Counted from the first letter of the stretch, positions 7,559-17,607 are shown. The stretch is DNA of 64,000 nt from Actinomyces oris (GCF_001929375.1 NZ_MSGO01000036.1:1-64000); one strand, 5' to 3'. A program made the numbers and translations. Notes: a model not told the origin generated them from the letters alone.

Positions 7559-8902
7559 TCACATCGCTTTCGGTTGGCGACCTCTGGGCTGCACTGAGGG
7601 CGGTCCGGCGGGGGCGGAGGAAACCGGTCCTCCAGAGGCCGAAGGCGTCGGCGGGTACTGCCCCGAAGAGGAGGAAGCGGCGGAGGCGGCCGACGAGGGC
7701 GGTATCACCGGGGGCTGAGCGTGCTGTGGGCCGACCGGTCCACCAGGAGCATCCGGGGTGCCGCTGCGGATCCCGCGGGCAGCGGCGTACACCCCGCCGG
7801 CTGCAGACGGAGCAGAACCGACCGCTGGGGGTGGCGGGGATGCCGTCTGCTGCCGAGCCGGCTGAATGCGAGGCGGCAGCGACGGCGGCAGAGAGGGGCT
7901 CGCCGGAGCCGGAGCCTGAGGGGCCGGGGCGCTGGGTGGCGCCGACGTAGCGCTCGGAGCGGCCCCGACGGGCATCGACGACGTCGGAGGGCCGGGTGGG
8001 GCGGCGAACACTGACGGAGTGATCGGGGAGGAGCCGGGCGCCGCCGGGACGGGAGACGGGGGCAGGGAGGCCGGAGGCGGGGTCGGCGCCACCGGGGAGT
8101 GAGCCGTGGAAGGCGGTGGCGCGGGAGAGACCACAGGTGGTGCGAAGCGCGACCGAGCAGCACCTGAGCCGGAGGCGGCAACCGGTGCGGGGGCCGCAGG
8201 GACCCCGGTGCCTGCGAAGGCACCCGTGTAGGCCGGGCCGGCCAGACCGGGGCGCTCTTGCACAGGCGGCGCCGGGGGCTGAAACACGGGCGCGCCGGTG
8301 GCCATGGGGCCGGCGGAGGGCTGCCGCCCCCCGCCTTGCACGGGTCCTCGGGTCATCACCTCGGGAGCCACGGGCGGCGTCGCAACAGACTTCGAGCCGC
8401 GCCTGCTGCGACGCGGCTTGGTGCGAGTCCGCCCTGCCAGGCCTTGCTGCGCCTGCTCCGGCATCGCTCGCCGTGTCACGGTCAAGGTCCTGGTGAGACG
8501 ATCCAGAAGGCGTTCCCGGTCCTTGCCCGACTGACCCGCTGACCTGTGGGGGCTGATCTGGAAGGGGAGGAGGAGGGGCAGAAGAACTCTCACCAGGGCT
8601 CGCCCGATCCCCGGGGCGGCCCCCTGCTGCGGGACCACCACCGTGGCCGACACCGTTGCCAACCCGGCCGTTCTCCCGAAACGAGCAAGAACCAGGCTCT
8701 GGGCCACGATCACCTGAGCGAGCAGGATCCAGGGCAGTGCCTTGACGTTGAGCGCCAGCATCGGGACGAGAACGACGACGATCAGCAGGAGGAGGTCGAC
8801 GACGGCGGCGACCACCGCCTCCCCGGTGGTGAGAGGACGCCAGTCGCTGCGAGTGCGCGCGCGCTTCGCCGCACGTGCGACGGAGGTCGGCATGATTCTC
8901 AT
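7559..8902 (-). CDS. RDD-family membrane protein with long Pro/Ala-rich tail, ESX locus
   Basis: 447 residues; the ATG overlaps the stop of the upstream EccD-like gene (ATGA). Residues ~22-125 form an RDD-like domain: hydrophobic segment with conserved Asp (VAAVVDLLLLIVVV), then FGRTAGLATVSATVVV, then a second membrane segment and an ERLLDRLTRT motif. The first Arg of the RDD triad is absent. From ~170 on the protein is a low-complexity Pro/Ala/Ser tail rich in PAPP-type motifs. Its position, coupled to an EccD-like gene, suggests an accessory or substitute membrane component of this ESX system. That role is inference. Confidence 0.65.
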   Translation of the reverse strand: MRIMPTSVARAAKRARTRSDWRPLTTGEAVVAAVVDLLLLIVVVLVPMLALNVKALPWILLAQVIVAQSLVLARFGRTAGLATVSATVVVPQQGAAPGIGRALVRVLLPLLLPFQISPHRSAGQSGKDRERLLDRLTRTLTVTRRAMPEQAQQGLAGRTRTKPRRSRRGSKSVATPPVAPEVMTRGPVQGGGRQPSAGPMATGAPVFQPPAPPVQERPGLAGPAYTGAFAGTGVPAAPAPVAASGSGAARSRFAPPVVSPAPPPSTAHSPVAPTPPPASLPPSPVPAAPGSSPITPSVFAAPPGPPTSSMPVGAAPSATSAPPSAPAPQAPAPASPSLPPSLPPRIQPARQQTASPPPPAVGSAPSAAGGVYAAARGIRSGTPDAPGGPVGPQHAQPPVIPPSSAASAASSSSGQYPPTPSASGGPVSSAPAGPPSVQPRGRQPKAM

Positions 8903-10257
8903 AGTTGCCTCATAACGTCGATCAGTCCCGCTGCGATCACGGCCGAGGGGAGGGTCACCACGGCGGCGAGCGTCTGGAAGATGTCACCGAGTCGGCCCCA
9001 CCATGCCGACCGAACGGTACTGAGGAACATCCCCACCGCGAAAGTGCCCGCTGTTGTGAGGAAAATGATGAAAGCGACTGCTTGGCTCCAGTGCCGGGTG
9101 ATGACTCCCTCCCCGCCGTCGACCCACAGCAGAACCAGCACCAGGACGATCGCGACGGCGACGACCAGCCTCGGCATGAGGCGCAGCACCCGCGAGTGAG
9201 CGGTACGCGGGCGTAGAAGCAGAAGCAGCATGACGCACACGATCTCGACCCGAGCCCCCCAGGCCGTCACGCCGTCGGCCAGCGCCGTCTGGATCGTCGT
9301 CGGCAGGCTGAGTAGCACCAGGCTCCCGAAGGCGATCTCCAGCGCGACCGAGGACACCGTCGTCTGAGCCACGGACTGCGAGACGGAGCGAGGAGACACC
9401 TCCCGCGAAGGAGGCATCGTGGGTTGGCGCACCGAACGCCCCATGACCCGCAGCTGAGTCATATCCAGCAGCTGCTGATTGGGGACTTGCACGGCGAAGC
9501 CCGGGATCAGCAGTCCGCCAAGGGCCCCCAGGGCCATGAGCACCACCAGGACGGGAACGCGCGAGACCCCCGTAGCCGGCACGATCGTCCCGACGGCGGC
9601 CAGGAAGAGCCAGGCGCCCGCCGAAACTGCTTCACTGGCGCCCCTGCGGGCGATCCACAGCAGCAGGGCCGCGGCTCCCGTGCCCCACATGGCGAGCAGC
9701 GCGACCAGTAACCGAGAGTCCGGGCTGGAGACGGGGGCCAGAAGGGCGCCTGCCGCTCCCCCCGCCAGGGGGACGGTCAGCGCGCCCAAGGCCTCTCGCA
9801 CCGCTGATCGCTGTCTGGCGGGCCTGAAGGCCGCAGCGACCAGGAGAACCATCAGAAGGCAGGCTCCCGCGATCTGCAACGCGGTCGGGAGGAGCCGGCC
9901 GTGCCCGATCAGGGGCGGCAGCCCCCCTAAGAAGAAACAGAGAACTGCCACCAGGACGACCGCGGTCTCCCCGACTGATGCGCGCAGAGCACTCTCGAGG
10001 TCGGCGTCCGTGGTCTCATAGCTCCGTAGGCCGGCCCGAACCGGCGTGGTGATGAGAACAGTGCCCTCGAGGACGTCGGTTCCCACGGCTGCCTCGGCGT
10101 CCACCACTGTCCCGTCGGCCGTCGTGATGAGGAACCCGCTGGGCTGATGAGCCTTCGGCGGAGGCACGAGCGCACCAATGGACACTCCGGTGCGTGCCGC
10201 CATGTCGAGCCGTTCGCCCTCGTGGACGAGGGTGACGCGGGTGCTGGTCGCATTCAT
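8899..10257 (-). CDS. Second EccD-like type VII secretion membrane protein
   Basis: 452 residues. Residues ~5-75 look like the ubiquitin-like N-terminal domain of EccD (STRVTLVHEGERLDMA, later GTVLITTPV), followed by about eleven membrane helices. Length and layout match EccD, but the sequence differs strongly from the copy at 5144-6484. Each ESX protomer in mycobacteria contains two EccD subunits from one gene, so two diverged genes here would allow a heterodimer. The stop overlaps the start of the RDD protein. The gene is divergent from eccC. Confidence 0.75.
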   Translation of the reverse strand: MNATSTRVTLVHEGERLDMAARTGVSIGALVPPPKAHQPSGFLITTADGTVVDAEAAVGTDVLEGTVLITTPVRAGLRSYETTDADLESALRASVGETAVVLVAVLCFFLGGLPPLIGHGRLLPTALQIAGACLLMVLLVAAAFRPARQRSAVREALGALTVPLAGGAAGALLAPVSSPDSRLLVALLAMWGTGAAALLLWIARRGASEAVSAGAWLFLAAVGTIVPATGVSRVPVLVVLMALGALGGLLIPGFAVQVPNQQLLDMTQLRVMGRSVRQPTMPPSREVSPRSVSQSVAQTTVSSVALEIAFGSLVLLSLPTTIQTALADGVTAWGARVEIVCVMLLLLLRPRTAHSRVLRLMPRLVVAVAIVLVLVLLWVDGGEGVITRHWSQAVAFIIFLTTAGTFAVGMFLSTVRSAWWGRLGDIFQTLAAVVTLPSAVIAAGLIDVMRQL

Positions 10258-10453
10258 CCGAGGATCAGTACTCCGAGAGGGTTGGGGGGAGAGAAGGTTG
10301 CCGAGGTGCGGACAAGCGTGACTCTATCGATACTATGACGTCAGCACCCGGCTGGGTGGGCTTCACCTCGGTCGGTTACTTCTCACGAAGTCGAACCTGT
10401 CATCCCACGTGCAGTGCACCCTCCCCACCCTCATGAACACCGAGGAGCAGAAC
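10258..10453. promoter_or_regulatory. Divergent region between eccD-like gene and eccC
   Basis: 196 bases without a gene. The AT-rich patch at 10321-10338 (tctatcgatactatga) is the best candidate for a -10 region serving eccC. No clear operator is visible. Confidence 0.3.
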
Positions 10454-13400
10454 GTGACCATCGACACTTCCGAAGCGTCGACCGAGACGATCGAGCTCAA
10501 GGCCCCGCCCAACGCCATCACACCGCAGGACGCCACCAGCTCGCTGACGATGGTGCTGCCGCTGACCGGGTCGATGGGCGTCATGGTGTTCATGGCCATC
10601 TCCAATAACAACAACCCGCGCATGCTGTTCATGAGTGGCGGGATGGTCGTGGCCATGCTCTCGATGGTCGTGCTCAACGTGACCCGCCAGATCCGTCAGC
10701 ACCGTAACAACGTCACGAACCAGCGCCGCGAGTACCTCGGCTACATCTCAGAGGTGCGCTCCGAGGTCCGGGAGGCGGCCAAGAACCAGCGCCGCACCGC
10801 TGTCAGCCACCTGCCCGAGCCGGAGGCCCTTCCCTACCTGGTGCAGCACGGGGCCAGGGTGTGGGAACGGCGCCAAGGGCAGGACCACCTGCTCATTCGG
10901 CTGGGGCGCTCCTCCCAGCCGCTGGCGGCGACCATCGAGGCCGAGGAGGTCGGCCCCCTGAGCACCCCGGACCCGGTGTGCCTGTCAGCGATGCACCGTT
11001 TCGTCACCACCCACACCGAGGTGGACGCCCTCCCCTTCGGCATTGAGCTGAGCGCCTTCTCCCACATCGAGGTGGTCGGCCCGCTGAGCGAGGCTCGCGC
11101 CCAGGTGCGGGCCATGCTCGCGCACATCCTGGCTCTGACCTCACCCGCCCTGGTGAGGCTGGTCGTCCTCACCTCTCAGGAGGCGGATGCCGAGTGGGAC
11201 TGGGTGAAGTGGGCGCCCCACGCCTGGTCCGATTCCGTGGCGGACGCCGTCGGGCCATCACGGCTCATGGCGCACTCCCTGGACGAGCTCACGGACAAGC
11301 TGCCCGAGGACCTCAGCGCGCGGGGCACCTTCTCCTCGGCCGCGGGGGAGCCGCCGCTGCCCCACATCATCGTCCTGGTCGACGGCGGCACACTCCCACC
11401 CAGCGCCCCGCTGACGGCGGAGCGCGGGCTTCAGGGCGTGACCGTCATCAGCGTCTCCGAGCGTGCGGAGCAGCCCCTGGTCCTGCCCAACCGCCTGCGC
11501 CTGGTCCTCAGCCCCTCCGACAGCCAGTCCGAGACCGTCCTGAGCGGGACTCTCGACGAGACAGTGGTCCCCATGAACGTCGAGCTCGCCGGACAGGATC
11601 CCAGCCCGGCGCTGGCCGACTCCATCAGCATCAATGGTGCCGAGGCCGTCGCCCGTCGGCTGGTGGCGCGCTACCAGGCGGCCGGGGAGGACGTCACCCC
11701 CTCGGCCCCGGTGGGAACCTCCGACCCCGAACGCGCCGAGGACCTGCTGCGGCTCCTGCACCTGGGAGACGTGAGGGACTTCAACCCCGACACCCAGTGG
11801 GTCAAGCGCACCGGCGCCGAGCGCCTCAACGTGCCCTTCGCGGTGACGCCCGAGGGCGAGCCGGTGGCGCTCGACATCAAGGAGTCGGCGGAGAACGGCA
11901 TGGGCCCCCACGGTCTGCTCGTGGGCGCCACCGGTTCGGGTAAGTCGGAGGTGCTGCGCACGCTCGTGCTGGCCCTGGCCCTCACTCACGGACCGGACCA
12001 GCTCAACTTCGTCCTGGTCGACTTCAAGGGCGGCGCGACCTTCGCCGGAATGTCCGAGCTCCCGCACGTCTCGGCGATGATCTCCAACCTGGAGAGCGAG
12101 CTGGGACTCGTCGACCGTATGGCCGAGGCACTGCGCGGTGAGATGAACCGTCGTCAGCAGATGCTCCACGACGCCGGAAACTACGCCAACGTCATGGACT
12201 ACGAGCAGGATCGGGTCAAGGGCAAGCACCAAGGCGACCCGCTTCCGGCGCTGTTCATCATCCTGGACGAGTTCTCCGAGCTCCTGTCCGCCAAGCCGGA
12301 CTTCATCGACACCTTCGTGGCCATTGGTCGACTGGGACGATCGCTGCAGATGCATCTGCTCCTGTCCTCCCAGCGACTGGAGGAGGGCCGCCTGCGCGGC
12401 CTCGACTCGCACCTGTCCTACCGCATCGGTCTGCGCACCTTCTCCGCCAGCGAGTCCCGCACGGTTCTGGGATCCCCGGACGCCTATCACCTGCCTCCCC
12501 TGCCGGGAAGCGGCTACCTCAAGAGCGACACCGAGACGATGACTCGTTTCCGCGCCTCCTACGTCGCCGGCAAGCCCCCGGCCCGACGCGCCTCGCGGGC
12601 GCTGCAGCTGCCGGGAGCCGCCAAGGCGGCCGACACGGCTCGAGGCGCCGTCGAGATCCTGCCGTTCACCGCCCAGGACGTCGAGGTGGAGATCCCCGAC
12701 GAGGAAGTGACCATCGAGGCCGAGGAAACCGCTGCGCCCGAGCCCGAGGCCTTCCCGCAGGACGCGGCCTACGCCGACAGCACCACCATGGACATCGCCG
12801 TGGACCGGATGGCCGGCCACGGCATCCCGGCTCACCAGATCTGGTTGCCGCCGCTTGAGGTCAGTGAGACCTTTGACGCGCTCATCTCCGATCTGGTGGT
12901 TGACCAGAACCTGGGCCTGACCTCGCCGTCGTGGCGGGCGCGGGGCGACCTCGTGGTGCCCCTGGGCGTCACGGATGTCCCCCTGGAGCAGCGTCGCGAG
13001 ACGCTCACCGTGGACCTGTCGGGTGCCGGTGGCCACGTCGCCGTCATCGGCGGGCCCCTGTCCGGGAAGTCGACGGCGATGCGTTCGCTGGTCATGTCCT
13101 TGGCTCTCACCCGCACGCCGGCCGAGGCACAGTTCTATGTCATCGACCTGGGCGGCGGAACCTTCTCGACGATGCTGGATCTGCCCCATCTGTCCGGAAT
13201 GGCCACGCGCGATGAGCCGGACATCGTGGCTCGGATCATGGCGGAGATCGCTTCCTTGCTCGACGATCGTGAACGCTACTTCCGGGCCAACCGGATCGAC
13301 TCGATCCAGACGTATCGGCGGGAGCGGGCTGCGGGGCGCGTCGACGACGGGTACGGAGACGTCTTCCTCGTCATTGACGGCTGGGCCACCCTCAAGACCG

Positions 13401-14509
13401 ATTTCGAGGATGTGTCCATGGAGGTGCAGAACCTGGCTCCGCGAGCCCTGGCGCTCGGTGTGCACTTCGTCCTGTCCTCCAACCGATGGATGGACCTGCG
13501 AGCGTCGATTCGCGACGCCATCGGAACTCGGATCGAGCTGCGCCTGGGTGACCCCGCGGATTCAGAGATCAACCGGAAGATCGCCCGCCAGGTGCCCGAG
13601 GGCAGGCCGGGGCGCGGGCTGGATCGGCAGGCGCGCCACATGCTCGTGGCGCAGCCGCGCATTGACGGCGACCACGACGACTCCACCCTGGCGCAGGGGA
13701 TTCACCACGCCTGCCAGCAGCTCGCCAGCGCCTGGAAGGGGGCACCCGGTCCCAAGCTGCGCCTGCTGCCGACCCAGATCGACCTGGCCGAGCTCCAGGC
13801 CATGGTTCCCGCCGATGCCGGCCCCGTCATCGGTATCGACGAGGCCCGCCTGGAGCCGGTCACGCTGTCCATGCAGCAGGATCCCAACCTCATCGTGCTG
13901 GGTGACGCCAAGAAGGGGAAGACCACCTTCCTGCGCGCTCTGGCCCGCGAGCTGATTCGCGGCAAGACGCCCGACGAGGTGCGGATCCTCGCCATCGACC
14001 TGCGCCGCAACCTGCTGGGGGAGATTCCCGAGGAGTTCCTGCTCGCCTACCTCTCAGTGCGTGACATGGCCATCTCCGAGGTCAATGACCTCACGGGCTA
14101 CCTTCAAGGGCGTCTGCCCGGCCCCGACGTCACGGCTGAGCAGCTGCGCAACCGCTCGTGGTGGAGGGGCCCGGAGATCTACCTCCTCGTGGACGACTAC
14201 GACCTGGTGGCGACGAATACCTCCAACCCGCTTGCGCCCCTGCAGCCCCTGCTGGCGCAGGCTCAGGACATCGGTCTCCACCTCGTGCTCACGCGCCGCA
14301 TCGGTGGAACGATGCGCGCCATGTACGAGCCGATCATGCAGACACTCGGCGATCTGTCCACGCCGGGCATCATGCTGCCCGGCAACCCTGATGAGGGGCC
14401 GCTGCTGGGACGACAGAAGCCGCAGCCCGGGCCGGCTGGGCGGGCCCGGCTCATCAGCCGTGATGGGGTGCGCACCCTTCAGCTCGCGTGGACCCCGCCG
14501 ACCATGTGA
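10454..14509 (+). CDS. eccC: Type VII secretion ATPase EccC (fused EccCa-EccCb)
   Basis: 1351 residues from the GTG at 10454, chosen because GAGGAG lies 6 nt upstream; an ATG at 10433 lacks such a site. Two membrane helices lie near residues 33-75, followed by a stalk and three FtsK/SpoIIIE-type ATPase domains. Walker A motifs are GATGSGKS (491-498), GGPLSGKS (866-873) and GDAKKGKT (1150-1157). The first domain has Walker B with the catalytic Glu (LDEF, D605/E606). The second has Asp-Gly (975) and the third Asp-Asp (1247), so they lack the canonical Glu, as is common for substrate-binding domains 2 and 3. EccC drives WXG100 substrate export. It is a single gene rather than the split Ca/Cb form. 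Confidence 0.95.
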   Translation: MTIDTSEASTETIELKAPPNAITPQDATSSLTMVLPLTGSMGVMVFMAISNNNNPRMLFMSGGMVVAMLSMVVLNVTRQIRQHRNNVTNQRREYLGYISEVRSEVREAAKNQRRTAVSHLPEPEALPYLVQHGARVWERRQGQDHLLIRLGRSSQPLAATIEAEEVGPLSTPDPVCLSAMHRFVTTHTEVDALPFGIELSAFSHIEVVGPLSEARAQVRAMLAHILALTSPALVRLVVLTSQEADAEWDWVKWAPHAWSDSVADAVGPSRLMAHSLDELTDKLPEDLSARGTFSSAAGEPPLPHIIVLVDGGTLPPSAPLTAERGLQGVTVISVSERAEQPLVLPNRLRLVLSPSDSQSETVLSGTLDETVVPMNVELAGQDPSPALADSISINGAEAVARRLVARYQAAGEDVTPSAPVGTSDPERAEDLLRLLHLGDVRDFNPDTQWVKRTGAERLNVPFAVTPEGEPVALDIKESAENGMGPHGLLVGATGSGKSEVLRTLVLALALTHGPDQLNFVLVDFKGGATFAGMSELPHVSAMISNLESELGLVDRMAEALRGEMNRRQQMLHDAGNYANVMDYEQDRVKGKHQGDPLPALFIILDEFSELLSAKPDFIDTFVAIGRLGRSLQMHLLLSSQRLEEGRLRGLDSHLSYRIGLRTFSASESRTVLGSPDAYHLPPLPGSGYLKSDTETMTRFRASYVAGKPPARRASRALQLPGAAKAADTARGAVEILPFTAQDVEVEIPDEEVTIEAEETAAPEPEAFPQDAAYADSTTMDIAVDRMAGHGIPAHQIWLPPLEVSETFDALISDLVVDQNLGLTSPSWRARGDLVVPLGVTDVPLEQRRETLTVDLSGAGGHVAVIGGPLSGKSTAMRSLVMSLALTRTPAEAQFYVIDLGGGTFSTMLDLPHLSGMATRDEPDIVARIMAEIASLLDDRERYFRANRIDSIQTYRRERAAGRVDDGYGDVFLVIDGWATLKTDFEDVSMEVQNLAPRALALGVHFVLSSNRWMDLRASIRDAIGTRIELRLGDPADSEINRKIARQVPEGRPGRGLDRQARHMLVAQPRIDGDHDDSTLAQGIHHACQQLASAWKGAPGPKLRLLPTQIDLAELQAMVPADAGPVIGIDEARLEPVTLSMQQDPNLIVLGDAKKGKTTFLRALARELIRGKTPDEVRILAIDLRRNLLGEIPEEFLLAYLSVRDMAISEVNDLTGYLQGRLPGPDVTAEQLRNRSWWRGPEIYLLVDDYDLVATNTSNPLAPLQPLLAQAQDIGLHLVLTRRIGGTMRAMYEPIMQTLGDLSTPGIMLPGNPDEGPLLGRQKPQPGPAGRARLISRDGVRTLQLAWTPPTM

Positions 14510-14702
14510 ATGGAAGACCGTGCCTGCCGGCTCCTCCTGCCGGATGCGGGCGCGGGGCGGCGAGGCGTCGCGCGCCCGCACGGGGCGAACCCGTGGCACG
14601 TCAGGGCAAGTCGAACCCTGCCGGGGCAAGCCGAATGCCTCGAAGCCGTGTCCCGAAAAGCGCCGGCAGTCCACTGCTGTGCCGCCCCCGCCCGAAAGAG
14701 TC

Positions 14703-16118
14703 TCAGTACCCGCCCCTCCACAGCGACTGGGGCTGGTGATACTGGTTGACGGGGCTCTGCACGCCGTGGGGTCCGGTGATGCTCGCGACGCCGTAGAGGG
14801 ACTGGCTGCCACCGGCCGGGGGAGCGGCGGCGGATCTGCGCCCGGCGGCCAGTGCCGAACCGATGAGGAGGGCCCCATGACCGATGATGATCGCCATCAC
14901 CGTCTCTGTGCTGGATCGATTAAAGGCGTACTCGCCAATGGTAGGTAATCCGTAGACGAGGACGACGACGATGTTATAGAGCGTCAGGAGCGAGGTGGCG
15001 CTTGTGGACACGATTCGGAAGGATCTGCTGGAGGGGCGCCGCATTCCCAGAAATACGCCGATGGCGGCCAGGGAGGTGATGACGGTGAGAATGAGTAGTC
15101 CCGGCACGAGGGGGAGGCCGGCTCCCCCTGATTCCGAGAATATGAACCAGGCGCTGGTCGTGTGCTGACTGAGGCTCTTTCCCGCCGATATGTACGCGTA
15201 GGCCGTTATGCTGAAGTGTGAAATGTGCGCGGCGTTGTTGATGAGCACGAACTGGCAGGCGCCCACGGCCAGGGTGGTGGGCCATGGTTGCGGAGTCCTT
15301 AAGCGCTGATTGAGGCGCACGGTGAGAATGGCGCCTACTGCGGTGACAATGAACAGGAGTGCCGTGGTGACGTCCTGCACGCCGTCGTACGGGTTACTTT
15401 TGATGCCGTCGATGGGCATGATGAGGACCCCGTAGCCGAACCATAGTGCAAGCCCCAACATTTCGGTGACCGGCTGGTTGCGGAACAGGTTTCGCAACCC
15501 GAAGTAATGCCACCAGATCACTGGCGTAGCGATCACGAACAGGAGCGTGGCCAATATGTAGTTCATCCACATGCTGCCCAGCTCCAGATTGAGGAGAACA
15601 GTAATGTAGATGACGAGCTCAAGGGCGCAGGCAACGATCATCATGACCAGCGCCGCCGCTTTCTCGCCACGCCACGGCACGCGGTGGGCTGTGTCGATGG
15701 ACCAAGGTGAGGCCTCCCCCCGGGACGCATAGCCCGGCTGCAGGACTCGGGGTGCGGTGGAGTAGCCCGGTGCGGTGACCGCCCCGCTTAAGTACGCGAA
15801 CCCGGTGCCCGAGCCCGCGCCTTGCTGGTACGGCTGCTGATACGGCTGATACTGCGGAGTGAGGGTGGGAGCGGGCGCAGGCGGATTGGGGCGGCCCAGG
15901 AAGGCGGAGGCCCGGGAGGATCGCAGCACCGACTGTGTCGGAATCGCGCTTTGCTCGGGGGGCGTGTACGCGCCGTGACCGGCCGGCGTCGGCGCCCGCC
16001 CGTAGGTCGCCCCGCCCTGCGGGGCGCTCACCGGGGGCGAACCGTAGGCGGCCTGCGGCGTGTGCGGCGGGCCGCCGTGTCCCTGTGGCGGCTCTGGATA
16101 GGCGGGTGGGTAAGTCAT
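14703..16118 (-). CDS. Proline-rich multi-spanning membrane protein, unknown function
   Basis: 471 residues. The first ~145 are Pro/Tyr/Gln/Gly-rich and disordered (PQYQPYQQPYQQ). About eight to nine membrane helices follow (~155-430), and a Ser/Gly-rich tail ends in QSLWRGGY. I do not recognise the domain. It is convergent with eccC, separated by 193 nt without clear features. The membrane half uses more AT-rich codons than the ESX genes, including ATA and AAT. Adjacency to the ESX block is the only hint of a role. Confidence 0.7.
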   Translation of the reverse strand: MTYPPAYPEPPQGHGGPPHTPQAAYGSPPVSAPQGGATYGRAPTPAGHGAYTPPEQSAIPTQSVLRSSRASAFLGRPNPPAPAPTLTPQYQPYQQPYQQGAGSGTGFAYLSGAVTAPGYSTAPRVLQPGYASRGEASPWSIDTAHRVPWRGEKAAALVMMIVACALELVIYITVLLNLELGSMWMNYILATLLFVIATPVIWWHYFGLRNLFRNQPVTEMLGLALWFGYGVLIMPIDGIKSNPYDGVQDVTTALLFIVTAVGAILTVRLNQRLRTPQPWPTTLAVGACQFVLINNAAHISHFSITAYAYISAGKSLSQHTTSAWFIFSESGGAGLPLVPGLLILTVITSLAAIGVFLGMRRPSSRSFRIVSTSATSLLTLYNIVVVLVYGLPTIGEYAFNRSSTETVMAIIIGHGALLIGSALAAGRRSAAAPPAGGSQSLYGVASITGPHGVQSPVNQYHQPQSLWRGGY

Positions 16119-16209
16119 GACAAGGTCCTGATGATCGTGGCTCTCAGTTCCAGAGCTGCGCCTGTACCCCCGAGTCCTTTCTGGGCTTACGGCCCCAAGG
16201 AGCGGCAGC

Positions 16210-16947
16210 TCAGCTGCGTGTGAAGTGCGAGATGAAGTTACGGATGATCTGTCCGGCGTCGTGTGTCTCGGAGGACCGGGCCTGAGTGAGGATGTCCTCG
16301 CTCATGTCCGGGTCACCGTAACCGGCCTCGTCGTAGATGCTGACGCGCCGCTCGAACTGGACGGCGTCGAGCTCGGGGTTGAACTGGCAGGCATAGACGT
16401 TCCTGCCTACGCGCAGCATCTGGACCGGGCAGTCCGGCGAGCTCGCCAGCAGGGTCGCGTGCGCGGGCACCTCTCCGACGCCCTCGTAGTGGCCGGCGAA
16501 GACCGTGACCGCCTGGGGGAGCCCCTCCAGGACCGGATCCTCGCGGCCCTCCGCCGTCAGGAACAGGTCGACGGCGCCCAGCTCCTCACCGAACTCCTCC
16601 TGCGTCCCGGTGCCCAGGTAGGCGGCCAGCACCTGGAGCGCGACGCCGGTGGCCAGGAGGGGGATGCCCTCTTTGAGAATCACCCCGAGCAGCTCACGGA
16701 TCTGCTCCTCGACATTGAGCTGACTGCGGGTCTTCTCCGCTGCCGGCGTGTCCGCGTTGTAGGGGCTGGCCCCGATGAGCACCCCGGAGACATCGGCCGC
16801 GGTGAAGGAGTCGAGGAAGTCGACCTCCTCCAGGGCGATGTGCTGCAGGTCGTCTCGCGACAGACCGCTCTGAGCCAGGAAAGACTCGTACTCGTCCTGC
16901 GCCGCCTCGTGCTCGGGGCGCGTGGTCACCATGATGAAAGGCTTCAC
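16210..16947 (-). CDS. Class I glutamine amidotransferase-like protein, catalytic residues lost
   Basis: 245 residues from a GTG at 16947. The fold resembles GuaA-type class I amidotransferases: IALEEVDFLD, a GVLIGASPYN strand-loop, the nucleophile-elbow region and a late QFNPE. The elbow PVLGICLGHQ reads PLLATGVALQ here, so the nucleophile Cys is replaced by Gly. The catalytic His of FHPE is Asn (FNPE). Both changes were verified in the nucleotides. The protein probably does not hydrolyse glutamine and may bind a ligand instead. It is 60-odd nt downstream of the next leftward gene (17377-16994), perhaps co-transcribed. Confidence 0.75.
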   Translation of the reverse strand: MKPFIMVTTRPEHEAAQDEYESFLAQSGLSRDDLQHIALEEVDFLDSFTAADVSGVLIGASPYNADTPAAEKTRSQLNVEEQIRELLGVILKEGIPLLATGVALQVLAAYLGTGTQEEFGEELGAVDLFLTAEGREDPVLEGLPQAVTVFAGHYEGVGEVPAHATLLASSPDCPVQMLRVGRNVYACQFNPELDAVQFERRVSIYDEAGYGDPDMSEDILTQARSSETHDAGQIIRNFISHFTRS

Positions 16948-16993
16948 GGGACCACTGTAGGGGACCGGTTGGCCCGGTGTGGCCGTCCGGCCC

Positions 16994-17377
16994 CTAGCCC
17001 ACGAACAGCACGAGAATGAGGAGGCAGGGCCACAGGACCACGGAGACGCCTCCCAGAATGAGCCCCAGCCAGGCCAGTCCCTCACCGGAGTCATAGCTGT
17101 GGTGCAGGCGCCGCAGCGCGCTGATGCCCAGGATGATCGCGGCGACGCCGACGAGAGGGATGAAGCTGAGCAGCCCGCACACCAGGGCGGCCGTCGCCCC
17201 GGAGTCGCTGCGGGGGCGGGGTGCGGTGTAGCCGGGGCCGGAGAAGACCTCTGCCGGGTCGAGGTTCTCGGTGCCGGGGAAGACGAATCCGGCAGGGAGC
17301 CCGTCGACGTACCGCTCCGAGCTCGGCGAGAAGCGCGGCGCGCCCTGTCCTGGCGTGGAGGTCCCGACGGTGCTCAT
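16994..17377 (-). CDS. Small two-helix membrane protein (DUF4190-like)
   Basis: 127 residues from the ATG at 17377. A polar N-terminal half is followed by two membrane helices around a short basic loop (GISALRRLHHSYDSG), the DUF4190 pattern common in actinobacteria. No enzymatic motif. The longer frame upstream to 17605 looks non-coding. It precedes the amidotransferase-like gene on the same strand. Confidence 0.65.
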   Translation of the reverse strand: MSTVGTSTPGQGAPRFSPSSERYVDGLPAGFVFPGTENLDPAEVFSGPGYTAPRPRSDSGATAALVCGLLSFIPLVGVAAIILGISALRRLHHSYDSGEGLAWLGLILGGVSVVLWPCLLILVLFVG

Positions 17378-17607
17378 GACCACATCATGCACCGCCGGTG
17401 CCCGGGGCGGCATCCTTCCCGCGGACGAATCGGGCGCTGCCCGCCGGGTACCTGCGAGGAGCCCGGTCCGCGTGCCTCCCGAGCAGGGGCTATGCTGAAG
17501 TCCCGGCAGGCTCTGCCGGGTCCTGCCGAGCGTCCCGCGGGTCTCCCGCGAGTGGATTTCCCACGGGACACAGTCATTCCCCTCATTGCTCAGGCAGGAG
17601 TTCACTC

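Noticed and set aside
11258-13465. 735-codon frame antisense to eccC
   Set aside because: Composition (His/Gly/Arg-rich, no hydrophobic core) is typical of antisense frames in GC-rich genes; eccC has all its motifs.
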